A stretch of 64,000 nucleotides of DNA from Kiritimatiellia bacterium (lineage in GTDB: Bacteria; Verrucomicrobiota; Kiritimatiellia; UBA8416; JADHWI01). This document shows positions 6,931 through 15,608 of this stretch, in pieces; positions within the stretch are counted from its first letter, which is position 1; the number at the start of each line of letters is the position of its first letter. Position numbers and translations under genes: made by a program. The notes under the pieces were generated by a model. It was not told the DNA's origin, did no database searches, and worked only from the letters and a program-made list of their open reading frames with translations. The stretch is taken from assembly GCA_030744755.1 (NCBI GenBank), contig JASLPY010000013.1:1-64000 (forward strand), given 5' to 3'.

Positions 6931-9539
6931 ATCGACGTGAGCAGCGGGAACTCAACGATTGGCTGGAGGGCCGATCCAGCAGGATCCCGACGGATGAAGA
7001 GGCGCGCGCGGAGTGGCTGCGTCAGTCCATTATCGATACGCTGTTGATGATGCAGCAGCACGAGCTGGGCTTGTCCGCCGACTTCAATGAGAAGTTGCGG
7101 GCGCGCATCGAGGCGCTCGAGCAGGAGCGCCCGGAAGAACCACCGCCGCTGACGGATAAGCGGCGCAAACCGGAACTTCGACCGAATCAAGGTCCGAGTC
7201 TAGATTGGCGCCCGATCGTCGGTTCAGTCGCGGCGATTCTTCTGGCGTTGCTGCTGGTGGCTCTGTTGCAGCAACCCTCCGAGCGAGGTCTTCTCGCGCG
7301 CTTGCGATCAGTGTTCACCATGGGCAGGTCGATCGAGTCAGGCCCTGCGATCGGTACAATCGACCGCATGGAGGGACTGGTACAACTCGGCAGTGAGGGG
7401 GGTGCTAACGAGGTCACGTTGGGTTCCCTAATTCGGAAAGGCGTCCGGGTGGTCTGTCCGCCGGGCAACAATCGGGTCCGGATTCGTGCGTACAGCGGCA
7501 CTATACTGGACGTTGAATCCGGCACAGTACTTCGCCTGCATGAGCGCAAGAACCGTCTACGCGTCGAAATAGATGAGGGCAGCCTGTTGGCGGAGGTACG
7601 TCCCGGACAGAAATCGCTGGCCATCACGAGTCCCGTTGTGGAGGTATCGGCAACCGACGCCGCTGTCACGCTCAGTCTTCAGCCGGGGTCAACGCGGGTG
7701 ACGGTCGATGATGGCACCGCCACGGTTCGCAATCTCCACACCGGGGAAGAACTCACGCTTTCGGATGCGGAGAGCATGGTTGCGGGCGAGCGTCCGGGGA
7801 TAGCTCACGCCAAGGTGGCAGGAGCCGGGATCGAACTGCCGATAACGTCCCGATACCTCCTGGTCCCCATCGGTGGCCCCCGCAATTTCCTGCGCGTTAC
7901 GGTCGACGAAAAGCGGCTGCACGCCCTGGATCTCAACCTGGCCACCAGTACCGCCGCCATCGAATGGTGGGCCTATCTCGACCTGGACGGATACCAGGGC
8001 CGCACCGCAACTGTTACGATCAATGGCGGGCGAGATCGTGCCGCCACGGAAGCCGTGCTCATGCTCCTCAAGCTGGCCGATACCCGGCCGATCGCGACGC
8101 CGGCCTACGGCGAGAAGCTCCGCCCGCAACTGCGTTTCTCCCAGCTTCGCGGCCATGCCGGCCGCCCCAGCGGCCTGACCTACTACGACGGCGAGTACCA
8201 CCTGTTCTGGCAAGCCGCCCTGGGACGCTTCGACTCAGGCGCCCGGCCGTACTGGGGTCATGCCGTCAGTACGGATCTGATTCGCTGGCGCGAACTGGAG
8301 CCCGCGCTTCGCCCGAGTGGTGGCACCGTCGCGCACCGCCGCCGTCCGGATGCCGCCGTCGGCAGCTGTTGGCCGGGAACGGCCCACGTTGACATCAATA
8401 ATCTGGCCGGTTGGAACCGCTTTGATGGTGAGGAAGGTCCGGAAATCGCCATGGTGGTCGCGTACACGGATCCGGCAATCGGGGGGGTGGCCTTCGCCTA
8501 TTCCACCGATCATGGGCGCCGCTGGCGCCACTGCCTGTCCAACCCCGTGCTTCGCCATGTCGGCCGTGATCCAAAACTGCTCTGGCATGCCCCCAGTGAA
8601 CGCTGGGTGATGGTGATCGCCGACGACGGCAGTCGAGCCGATCGGGACAAGCCGGGACTCGCGTTCTACCTGAGCAGGGATCTCAAAGAGTGGGCCCTGG
8701 CCAGTCGACTGCCGGGGACGTTCCGTTCGCCGGACCTGTTCGAACTGGGTGTTTCACAAGGCAACGGTCAGCGACGATGGGTCCTGTTCTCGCAGGACGG
8801 TCGTTACCTGGTGGGTGATTTCGACGGTGCCCGCTTCGTTCCCGAGCACGAAGTCATGCGTCGCGTCCATTGGGGTCGCATTACAGCGCCACAAACGTTC
8901 AGCAACTTGCCGGACGGTCGCATCATCCAGATGGCGGGCACCACGATCGCGACACCCGGCATGCCCTTTCAGCATGGTTTCTCATTGCCCATGCACCTCA
9001 CGTTGCGGAAGACGACCGACGGGCTCAGGGTGTTCGCCAACCCGATCCGGGAGCTGGAGCAGCTGCGCCGTCCCGACCCGGTCCGCATGAACCAGCAGGT
9101 TCTCGGGGCTCACGCTGACGCATCCAGCCACGAAGGTCCGTCGGTTACGGAGTTCGCTGCACCGGGCGAGAACTACGACCTGCTGATTTCCGTTCGCAAC
9201 CGGGACGCAAGACGGTTGACCGTCAGTTTTGCCGGTGGCGCGGCCCGGTACGACTTCGAAACGCAGGAACTCGAGTTTGGTGATTGGACCGCCTCTAATG
9301 GGAGCCTCGTCGCCATGCCGCTACCCGCAGAGGACGGGTACGTATCGTTTCGGCTCCTCATTGACCGGACGGGTTATGACCTTATTGGAGGCAACGGGCG
9401 TTGCTACGCGACGTCCCCTCGTGGGCGCCTTAACAGGCACGGAGGCAGGCCCTTGGGCAAGATTCGGCTCGCCGTCGATGGCGGAAGGCTCACGGTCGAA
9501 TCCCTACGCATCTACACCATACGTTCCATCTGGCAGTAG
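6927..9539 (+). CDS. FecR-type membrane regulator fused to a degenerate GH32 domain
   Basis: This 870-residue protein is translationally coupled to the ECF sigma factor. Layout: cytosolic segment 1-95; one membrane helix about 97-114 (VGSVAAILLALLLVALL); FecR-like beta domain about 165-290; five-bladed GH32-like propeller about 395-745 (YYDGEYHLFWQ, WGHAVSTDL, VGRDPKLLW, SPDLFEL, YLVGDFDG); C-terminal beta-sandwich to 870, as GH32 enzymes have. In active GH32 enzymes the nucleophile is Asp in NDPNG and the acid/base is Glu in EC. Here the matching segments read GRPSG (R413) and FRSPDL (R600), while the RDP motif (R547-D548) is kept. I infer a sugar-binding, non-catalytic sensor that passes a signal through the membrane to the sigma factor. 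Catalysis by another route cannot be excluded. Confidence 0.85.
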   Translation: MNRREQRELNDWLEGRSSRIPTDEEARAEWLRQSIIDTLLMMQQHELGLSADFNEKLRARIEALEQERPEEPPPLTDKRRKPELRPNQGPSLDWRPIVGSVAAILLALLLVALLQQPSERGLLARLRSVFTMGRSIESGPAIGTIDRMEGLVQLGSEGGANEVTLGSLIRKGVRVVCPPGNNRVRIRAYSGTILDVESGTVLRLHERKNRLRVEIDEGSLLAEVRPGQKSLAITSPVVEVSATDAAVTLSLQPGSTRVTVDDGTATVRNLHTGEELTLSDAESMVAGERPGIAHAKVAGAGIELPITSRYLLVPIGGPRNFLRVTVDEKRLHALDLNLATSTAAIEWWAYLDLDGYQGRTATVTINGGRDRAATEAVLMLLKLADTRPIATPAYGEKLRPQLRFSQLRGHAGRPSGLTYYDGEYHLFWQAALGRFDSGARPYWGHAVSTDLIRWRELEPALRPSGGTVAHRRRPDAAVGSCWPGTAHVDINNLAGWNRFDGEEGPEIAMVVAYTDPAIGGVAFAYSTDHGRRWRHCLSNPVLRHVGRDPKLLWHAPSERWVMVIADDGSRADRDKPGLAFYLSRDLKEWALASRLPGTFRSPDLFELGVSQGNGQRRWVLFSQDGRYLVGDFDGARFVPEHEVMRRVHWGRITAPQTFSNLPDGRIIQMAGTTIATPGMPFQHGFSLPMHLTLRKTTDGLRVFANPIRELEQLRRPDPVRMNQQVLGAHADASSHEGPSVTEFAAPGENYDLLISVRNRDARRLTVSFAGGAARYDFETQELEFGDWTASNGSLVAMPLPAEDGYVSFRLLIDRTGYDLIGGNGRCYATSPRGRLNRHGGRPLGKIRLAVDGGRLTVESLRIYTIRSIWQ

Positions 9540-9729
9540 GATCGCACTGCGTGATGTCGCAGACGATGTGACCTGCCGCGACCGGCTGCGAGGCGATGGC
9601 GAGAGTTTTTTCGACTTTTCTGAAGAAGGACCGATAGGATCCGGTGGGTCGATACAGTTTACTTTAAAGACCGTGGCGTATAACACATCGCCAGTACGAG
9701 CATAACCTGCGAAAGCGAGAGGATCTCCG

Positions 9730-10773
9730 ATGAGCGAAGGTAACAGCAGCAACATAGCGACGAGCGACGTCGAGGCCGTGAAGAATCTTGGCCGGGCGCG
9801 GGACGAAATCACAAACGAATTACGTAAAGTGATCGTTGGAATGGATCAGGTTATTGACGAGGTCCTGATTTCAGTCTTTTCAAGAGGACACGCTCTTCTC
9901 GAGGGTGTACCGGGGCTGGCCAAGACCCTGCTCATCAGCAGCCTGTCGGATTGCCTGTCCCTTTCGTTCAAGCGCATTCAGTTCACACCTGACCTTATGC
10001 CGTCGGATATTACCGGTACCGAGGTGCTGCAGGATGATCCGGAGACAGGCAAACGCCACTTTATGTTCTCAAAGGGACCGATCTTTGCGAACATTCTTCT
10101 GGCAGACGAGATCAACCGTACTCCTCCCAAGACTCAGGCTGCATTGCTTGAGGCTATGCAGGAGAAGATGGTTTCCGCGGGTGGTGAAGATTTCCACCTG
10201 GATCTACCGTTCTTTGTTCTTGCGACTCAGAATCCACTCGAACAGGAAGGTACCTATCCTCTCCCGGAAGCTCAGCTCGACCGTTTCATGTTCAAGATCC
10301 ATGTCGACTATCCGAGTGCGGACGAAGAGAAAGCGATCATGAAGAATATAACAGGCAGTGTGGCATCCGAGATGAGCCCTGTTCTGGACAGCAAGGAGAT
10401 TATCGACCTGCAGGACCTGGTTTGCCGTGTTCCGGTCGCTGACCACATCTTCGACTATGTCGGCATGCTTGTACGCTCAACCCGGCCCGGCGAAGATGAA
10501 GCGCCTGACTTCATTCGTGACTGGATCTCATGGGGCGCCGGTCCAAGGGCCTGCCTCAACCTGATCACAGGCGGTAAGGCAAGGGCAATACTTCGCGGCC
10601 GCTTCAATGTGGCTATCGAAGACGTCCAGGCTCTGGCAATGCCGGTTATGAGACATCGTATGGGGTTGAATTTTGCGGCCCAGTCAGAAGGTATTACCCC
10701 TGATGACGTAGTCAAGAAGCTCCTTGAAGCTATCCCAGCAGACGAGAAACTATACGATGCCGCAAAAGCATAA
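9730..10773 (+). CDS. MoxR-family AAA+ ATPase
   Basis: A 347-residue AAA_3/MoxR ATPase. Walker A is GVPGLAKT at residues 59-66, Walker B is ILLADEINR at about 122-130, and sensor 1 is ATQNP. The family motif [14 protein letters not shown] is present. The C-terminal lid (AAA_lid_2) contains [19 protein letters not shown]. MoxR ATPases act as chaperone-like partners of VWA-domain proteins, and here the gene heads an operon with a DUF58 and two VWA proteins. The start has a GAGAGGA site. The DUF58 gene begins inside its last codons. Confidence 0.95.
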   Translation: MSEGNSSNIATSDVEAVKNLGRARDEITNELRKVIVGMDQVIDEVLISVFSRGHALLEGVPGLAKTLLISSLSDCLSLSFKRIQFTPDLMPSDITGTEVLQDDPETGKRHFMFSKGPIFANILLADEINRTPPKTQAALLEAMQEKMVSAGGEDFHLDLPFFVLATQNPLEQEGTYPLPEAQLDRFMFKIHVDYPSADEEKAIMKNITGSVASEMSPVLDSKEIIDLQDLVCRVPVADHIFDYVGMLVRSTRPGEDEAPDFIRDWISWGAGPRACLNLITGGKARAILRGRFNVAIEDVQALAMPVMRHRMGLNFAAQSEGITPDDVVKKLLEAIPADEKLYDAAKA

Positions 10774-11662
10774 ATATCTCGACCCGGAAATTCTTTCGCA
10801 ACTCGGTCCGCTTGACATCATAGCCAGGCAGGTCGTCGAAGGAGTTCGCATTGGAATGCACCGCAGTCCTCTGCGGGGTATAAGCACGGAGTTTACGGCA
10901 TACAGGCAGTACGTGCCCGGTGACGAGGTAAAGCATATCGACTGGAAAGCATATGCTCGCGTCAACCGCTATTACGTGAAGCTGTTTGAAGCGGAAACGA
11001 ACTTCATTGCCAACCTCCTGATCGATTCGAGCAAGTCGATGACTTTTGCTTCCGGCAAAGTGTCGAAGCTGGAGTATGCAAAGTATATGGCGGCAAGCCT
11101 GGCTTATCTCGTTGTCGACCAGCACGACTCGGTGGGTGTTGGAGTGTTTGACGAAAAACTTCAGAACTATATTGAGCCCAAGAGTACGATGGGTGTTCTG
11201 GTTGACATCTCCAATGAATTGGAGAAGACCGAGTCGCCGCCAAAGACAAATGTCGGCGCGATCATGCATGAATTTGCGAACCGCATGAGGCGCCGCGGGT
11301 TCGTAATGCTGTTCTCTGACCTCTTTGATGTAACCGACGAGTTTATAGAAGGAATCAATCACCTTCGTTTCCGTGGGCATAACGTAGTTGTATTTCATGT
11401 TCTTGATGATCATGAATTGACATTTCCGCTAAACGGGATGTGGAAATTCGTCGGCCTTGAAGGGGAGGGTGAGTTGGTTACCCAGCCTTCAAGAGTAAGA
11501 CACAACTATCTCAAGGAACTAGAGTCGTTTGTGAATAAATCGAAAACGGCCTGCATGAAGGCAGGCGCGGACTATGTGCTGGTCAACACGGCGGATCCCA
11601 TCGAACAGGTTCTGATTGGTTACCTGCTGCAACGCAGTTTTGCTGCCCGGACAGGGAGATAG
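10757..11662 (+). CDS. DUF58 domain protein
   Basis: A 301-residue soluble DUF58 protein. The hallmark segment around residues 47-60 ([20 protein letters not shown]) is followed by the family block around [16 protein letters not shown], a VWA-like metal-site sequence (DSSKS). The rest of the VWA-like fold includes [18 protein letters not shown]. The chosen ATG at 10757 overlaps the moxR stop by 17 bases; an earlier in-frame start at 10724 would add residues with no family match. DUF58 proteins are constant companions of MoxR in this operon type and presumably bridge the ATPase and the membrane VWA proteins. Confidence 0.93.
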   Translation: MPQKHKYLDPEILSQLGPLDIIARQVVEGVRIGMHRSPLRGISTEFTAYRQYVPGDEVKHIDWKAYARVNRYYVKLFEAETNFIANLLIDSSKSMTFASGKVSKLEYAKYMAASLAYLVVDQHDSVGVGVFDEKLQNYIEPKSTMGVLVDISNELEKTESPPKTNVGAIMHEFANRMRRRGFVMLFSDLFDVTDEFIEGINHLRFRGHNVVVFHVLDDHELTFPLNGMWKFVGLEGEGELVTQPSRVRHNYLKELESFVNKSKTACMKAGADYVLVNTADPIEQVLIGYLLQRSFAARTGR

Positions 11663-11667
11663 GTCCA

Positions 11668-13389
11668 GTGTTCAGGGCTGTCATATTCGTTTTCTTCGCC
11701 GCTGTCCTGGTGATCGATGTGTCGGCCAGGCAAGACGCTGCATCGGCTCATGGCTGGCTCGCGGCCGGAGATGTGGTCGTTGAAGATTTTGAGGGTGACT
11801 TCAAGATAAGCCCGGCTGGAGCCAAGGAGAATCCCAGCCTCTGGCGTTCCACAGGCGATGCCTTTCAAGCAGCGACCCAGGTCTCGGGAGACATTCCGTA
11901 CTCCTGGGCTTGCGGGGGGCGTTACATTGTCAGCAATCCGATTAATAATGAGAACAGATTCAGGGATGCGGCCACCGGTACATTGACATCACCCGAGTCT
12001 ACAGTAAAGAAGGGGTACCTCAGTTTTCTGGTCGGAGGGCCGCGCAACATCGAGACCATTGCTGTGCAACTGCTGCATGAGGGTCGTATCGTTCGAGCCG
12101 CCACCGGTTCCGGCACTGCCGCCCTGCGCATGGTCGCATTCAACATGACCGAGTTCATGGGTAAGAACGTGCGAATTCGCCTGGTAGATAAGCACACCAG
12201 CGTTGGCGGCTATATCAAAGTCGACAGTTTTGTTCAGACCGACACACCGTCAACGAAGGAAGTGATTGCCGGCGCGCCCAAGATGACGCCTTCGGTGGTC
12301 CGCACTCTTAAAGGTAAAGTAAAAGGCGAGGTCTTCGGGCAGGGCGACCACCTGGCAGTAGGCGGACAGGCTGTGCCGATGGATACGCTGCTTTCCTGGA
12401 TCAATTGCTCCGCACCTCCCTCTCCCGGGACTGGACAGGGTGTGCTTCTGCGCAACGGAGAGTTCTTGAGCGGAAAGATTGGCAACTACGAGGACGGAGT
12501 TGTTCCGGTGAGCACCGTTTTTGGCGAGCGTGAACTTAAACTTTCGGATATTTCCACCATTGTGTTTGCCGGACCATCTCGGCCCACCGGTAATGACGCG
12601 CCCAATACCCTTTATCGCCGTGTGTTGAACCCGATTCCCGGGAAACTGGTGTGGATCAAGACGCAGGTGTTTGCGCACCCGCCCGATATAGCGGTTGAAT
12701 CTGTTATGGGGACCCTGCCCGTACCGTTGAAGCAGATCGCCCGTTACGTGGTAGAACCGCTTAAGGCTGATGCCGTCGAACACGGATCACTCGAGGTCGC
12801 GCTCAGCGATGGCTCCATTGTTTATTCCAAAACACCGAAGTTTGAAAAAGGTCAACTGCTGGTACAGCATCCGATCCTGGGTGATTTGCAAGTCGAACTC
12901 TCTACAATCGTCTACATGCGGCGTACACCCAAAGGCGCCTTCTGGCTGGCTGCGCCGGATAAGACTCAGGCCACAGGTCTGGTGAGTAATGTCGGTGTAA
13001 AGCCTGAGTTGCGCGATCCAAAGTTAATGGATGAGGCCTGTTTGAGCGCCCTGCGCATGTATGCCAAGTCTAGCGCCACCTATGAACTGCCGGCATCGCA
13101 GCAGAAAGGGGTTATCCTGCGCGGCGCACTGATGCCTATCCCGAACGCGCGAGCTGATATGCAGGTATCCATCCAGGCCGCAGGTAAGACAGTCTGGCAG
13201 ACTAGTATCAAGGCAGGCAGCGCTCCCGTTGAGATCGCTGTGAACCTGCCTCACTCTAAAGATTTTACGATAGCCGTTGCGAGTGACGGTAAAGCCGCAG
13301 TTCCATGCGGAGTGGAATGGCTGGATGCCCATCTCCTGTCGGCTCAGGCTGCTGCAAATATAACGAAGGGACCGAATGAACGCTCTTAA
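11668..13389 (+). CDS. Secreted beta-rich protein of MoxR operon, function unknown
   Basis: A 573-residue protein that begins with GTG, five bases after the DUF58 stop, and has a Sec-type signal peptide (VIFVFFAAVLVIDVSA). I do not recognise a named domain. Two internal segments look like repeats of one small beta unit: GQGVLLRNGEFLSGKIGNYE, continuing to ELKLSDISTIVF, and GSLEVALSDGSIVYSKTPKF, continuing to VELSTIVYMRR. Residues 40-185 may form a jelly-roll-like binding domain (VEDFEGDFKISPAGA). The last 14 bases overlap the next gene, so it is co-translated with the BatA-like protein and is probably an exported partner of the complex. Confidence 0.8.
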   Translation: MFRAVIFVFFAAVLVIDVSARQDAASAHGWLAAGDVVVEDFEGDFKISPAGAKENPSLWRSTGDAFQAATQVSGDIPYSWACGGRYIVSNPINNENRFRDAATGTLTSPESTVKKGYLSFLVGGPRNIETIAVQLLHEGRIVRAATGSGTAALRMVAFNMTEFMGKNVRIRLVDKHTSVGGYIKVDSFVQTDTPSTKEVIAGAPKMTPSVVRTLKGKVKGEVFGQGDHLAVGGQAVPMDTLLSWINCSAPPSPGTGQGVLLRNGEFLSGKIGNYEDGVVPVSTVFGERELKLSDISTIVFAGPSRPTGNDAPNTLYRRVLNPIPGKLVWIKTQVFAHPPDIAVESVMGTLPVPLKQIARYVVEPLKADAVEHGSLEVALSDGSIVYSKTPKFEKGQLLVQHPILGDLQVELSTIVYMRRTPKGAFWLAAPDKTQATGLVSNVGVKPELRDPKLMDEACLSALRMYAKSSATYELPASQQKGVILRGALMPIPNARADMQVSIQAAGKTVWQTSIKAGSAPVEIAVNLPHSKDFTIAVASDGKAAVPCGVEWLDAHLLSAQAAANITKGPNERS

Positions 13390-15583
13390 TTCATTTACAT
13401 TGTGGGGAATTCTGGCTGTCGCGGGAATCGCGGTACCCATTCTTATCCACCTGCTGTATCGTAAACATCGACGCCAGGTCGAGTGGGCTGCGATGGAACT
13501 GTTGAATCGGGCACTGGTCACACGCTCCGGCCAGCTCAAACTGGAAGACCTGCTGATTCTGCTGCTGCGCTGTCTCGCCATCCTGTTGATCGCGGCGGCA
13601 CTGTTGCGTCCCGTCTTAACTGGTAATACCTCATGGGTGGGCGAAAAGAGAGTGGGCGTAGTTATTGCCGTCGACGGATCCTACAGCATGGGGCACCGCG
13701 CGCTAGCCGAGTCGCGTCACGATGACGCCATGAAGCGTGTGAAAGAGATCCTGGGCACCGTCTCGCTTGAGGATCCGGTGACTATCGTGCAGATTTCCGA
13801 TCGCCCGGTGATCCACTTCCGCAGTACCGGCTACAATCCCGAGAAGTTCGACGAAGTTCTGGAAACACTGGAGCCGTCTTCACTGGGGTTGAGCCTCGAT
13901 AAGAACTTTGAACAGTTAGAGGAACTGGTTGCAGAACTCAAAGCTCCTGTCAAGGAGTGCTACATTGTTACTGACGCACAGGAGGGAGACTGGAGCACAT
14001 TGTCCCAGGGCAGCCGCGAAATCCTGACCAGGCTGACCGAGGACGCCGCTGTCTATATCGTCCCAACGCGCAAACCACAGGAAGAAAACATCAGTCTTCG
14101 TCGTCTCTCCTTCGCTTCCGGCTCACTCACAGAGGAGGGCATCGCCCGATTTACTGCCGAGGTGCGCAACGAAGGCCTCAGCCGCACTACTGGTGGAGAA
14201 GCCACCTTCTTCCTTGGCGGTCGTAAGGTTTCCAAGCGCGCACTAGGCCCTCTTAATCCTGGCCAGAGTCGCAATCTCTCTTTCTTTGCGTCATTTGCCG
14301 AAGCTGGCGAAGTGCCCCTCACCACCAGGATCAGCGGTTTGAGTGATGGTCTCAAGGTTGACAATATCCGGCACGCGGTTGTGAATGTGCGCTCAGCCAT
14401 CCAGGTGCTCTGCGTAGACAACGTTCGCGATATCAATGAAGATACTAAGTTCGACGGCAGCTTTTTCCTTATAAATGCCCTGCGCCTGAAGGGCGGGAGT
14501 GACGACCGTATTAATGTCACGCGCACCTACTGGCAGGATATGCCACGCAGCGGTCTGGACGACTTCGACGTGATCATCCTTGCGAACGTCCCCGAAGTCG
14601 ATCTCGAACTCGCCTCACGCCTCAAACGGTATGTGGAGAATGGCGGCGGACTGATGTTTTTCATGGGTGATGACGTGGATAGTGAATCCTACAACAAGCG
14701 CCTGGCGGAGGGCGATAGCGATCTGCTCCCGGCAAAACTTCTTGATGCGGCACATGTTCTCGAAAATGCCAGGCCGTGGAGCATATCAGTAGCCCGTTCA
14801 TCGAACCCTCTGGCAGAGCTGGTACAGCGCTTGCCCGAGGAGATTGTCGCTACAGCTCAGGTTCGCGGAGTCATGAAAACTGAACCGAGGGCCGAGGGTG
14901 AAGCCATCATGACTGTTCCCGCCCTGAAGACGGCACTCTTGAGCAGGCGTACCGTGGGGCAGGGCACAGTTCTTCTTTTCGCCACTACCGCAGACCGCGC
15001 CTGGAGCAATCTGGCCGTCCATCCTATCTATCTCATGCTCTTACGTGAAGCCGTCGTTAATATAACCAGCGATCCCGAGAGCCGTATGGTCCTCATTGGG
15101 CAGACCGAGATCATCCCTATGCCGGGACGTAAGATCGGGGAGACTCTTGACATCACCGCGCCCGACGGCGAAGTGGTAAAGATTCAAGTTACCCAGTCTG
15201 ATGGCAAACCGGCTATTGCCTTTACGGCAGAGGACGCGGGCAAATACCAGATTCCAGGCAGCGATCACGCAGCGGACATCACGCTGGCTGCCAACGTCGA
15301 TCCAAGCGAGAGTGCTGTACGTGTAGTAGACCCGGGAGTCATTCGCTCCACTGTGAAGGGTACCAAGACCGTTATAGTCGATGGCGCCGCCAATTTCACC
15401 AAGATGATTACTGAAGGCCGCCAGGGGGCGGAAATAGGAAACTGGCTGCTCTATGCAGGAATACTTTTGTTCATCATGCAGTCGGTGCTCGCCAGACGAT
15501 TCAGCGAGCGGATGGCTGGTAAAGAGGAAGACGTAAGCGGATCGCTCCAGATGGGACGTGTCCGCTCTGCACGTCGCTCATGA
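13376..15583 (+). CDS. BatA-like membrane protein with VWA domain
   Basis: A 735-residue membrane protein. The N-terminal double-helix BatA domain has helices at about 9-28 (WGILAVAGIAVPILIHLLY) and 60-83 (LLILLLRCLAILLIAAALL), enclosing the conserved RRQVEWAAMELL. A VWA domain starts near residue 97 with MIDAS motif DGSYS (VGVVIAVDGSYSMG). A class I glutamine-amidotransferase-like fold follows around 390-430 (DDFDVIILANVPEVD, ENGGGLMFFMGDD), lacking an obvious Cys-His pair, and a last helix lies near 685-705 (LLYAGILLFIMQSVL). The layout matches PVC operon proteins associated with MoxR and DUF58. Function in this phylum is unproven; a role in envelope assembly or stress is inferred. Confidence 0.85.
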   Translation: MNALNSFTLWGILAVAGIAVPILIHLLYRKHRRQVEWAAMELLNRALVTRSGQLKLEDLLILLLRCLAILLIAAALLRPVLTGNTSWVGEKRVGVVIAVDGSYSMGHRALAESRHDDAMKRVKEILGTVSLEDPVTIVQISDRPVIHFRSTGYNPEKFDEVLETLEPSSLGLSLDKNFEQLEELVAELKAPVKECYIVTDAQEGDWSTLSQGSREILTRLTEDAAVYIVPTRKPQEENISLRRLSFASGSLTEEGIARFTAEVRNEGLSRTTGGEATFFLGGRKVSKRALGPLNPGQSRNLSFFASFAEAGEVPLTTRISGLSDGLKVDNIRHAVVNVRSAIQVLCVDNVRDINEDTKFDGSFFLINALRLKGGSDDRINVTRTYWQDMPRSGLDDFDVIILANVPEVDLELASRLKRYVENGGGLMFFMGDDVDSESYNKRLAEGDSDLLPAKLLDAAHVLENARPWSISVARSSNPLAELVQRLPEEIVATAQVRGVMKTEPRAEGEAIMTVPALKTALLSRRTVGQGTVLLFATTADRAWSNLAVHPIYLMLLREAVVNITSDPESRMVLIGQTEIIPMPGRKIGETLDITAPDGEVVKIQVTQSDGKPAIAFTAEDAGKYQIPGSDHAADITLAANVDPSESAVRVVDPGVIRSTVKGTKTVIVDGAANFTKMITEGRQGAEIGNWLLYAGILLFIMQSVLARRFSERMAGKEEDVSGSLQMGRVRSARRS

Positions 15584-15608
15584 CGATAGTTTTGCGAGGA
15601 ACGCTATT

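Noticed and set aside
6927-9539. An active secreted levanase or invertase
   Set aside because: It has a FecR domain and a membrane helix, no signal peptide, and neither the NDPNG Asp nor the EC Glu is present at the aligned positions.
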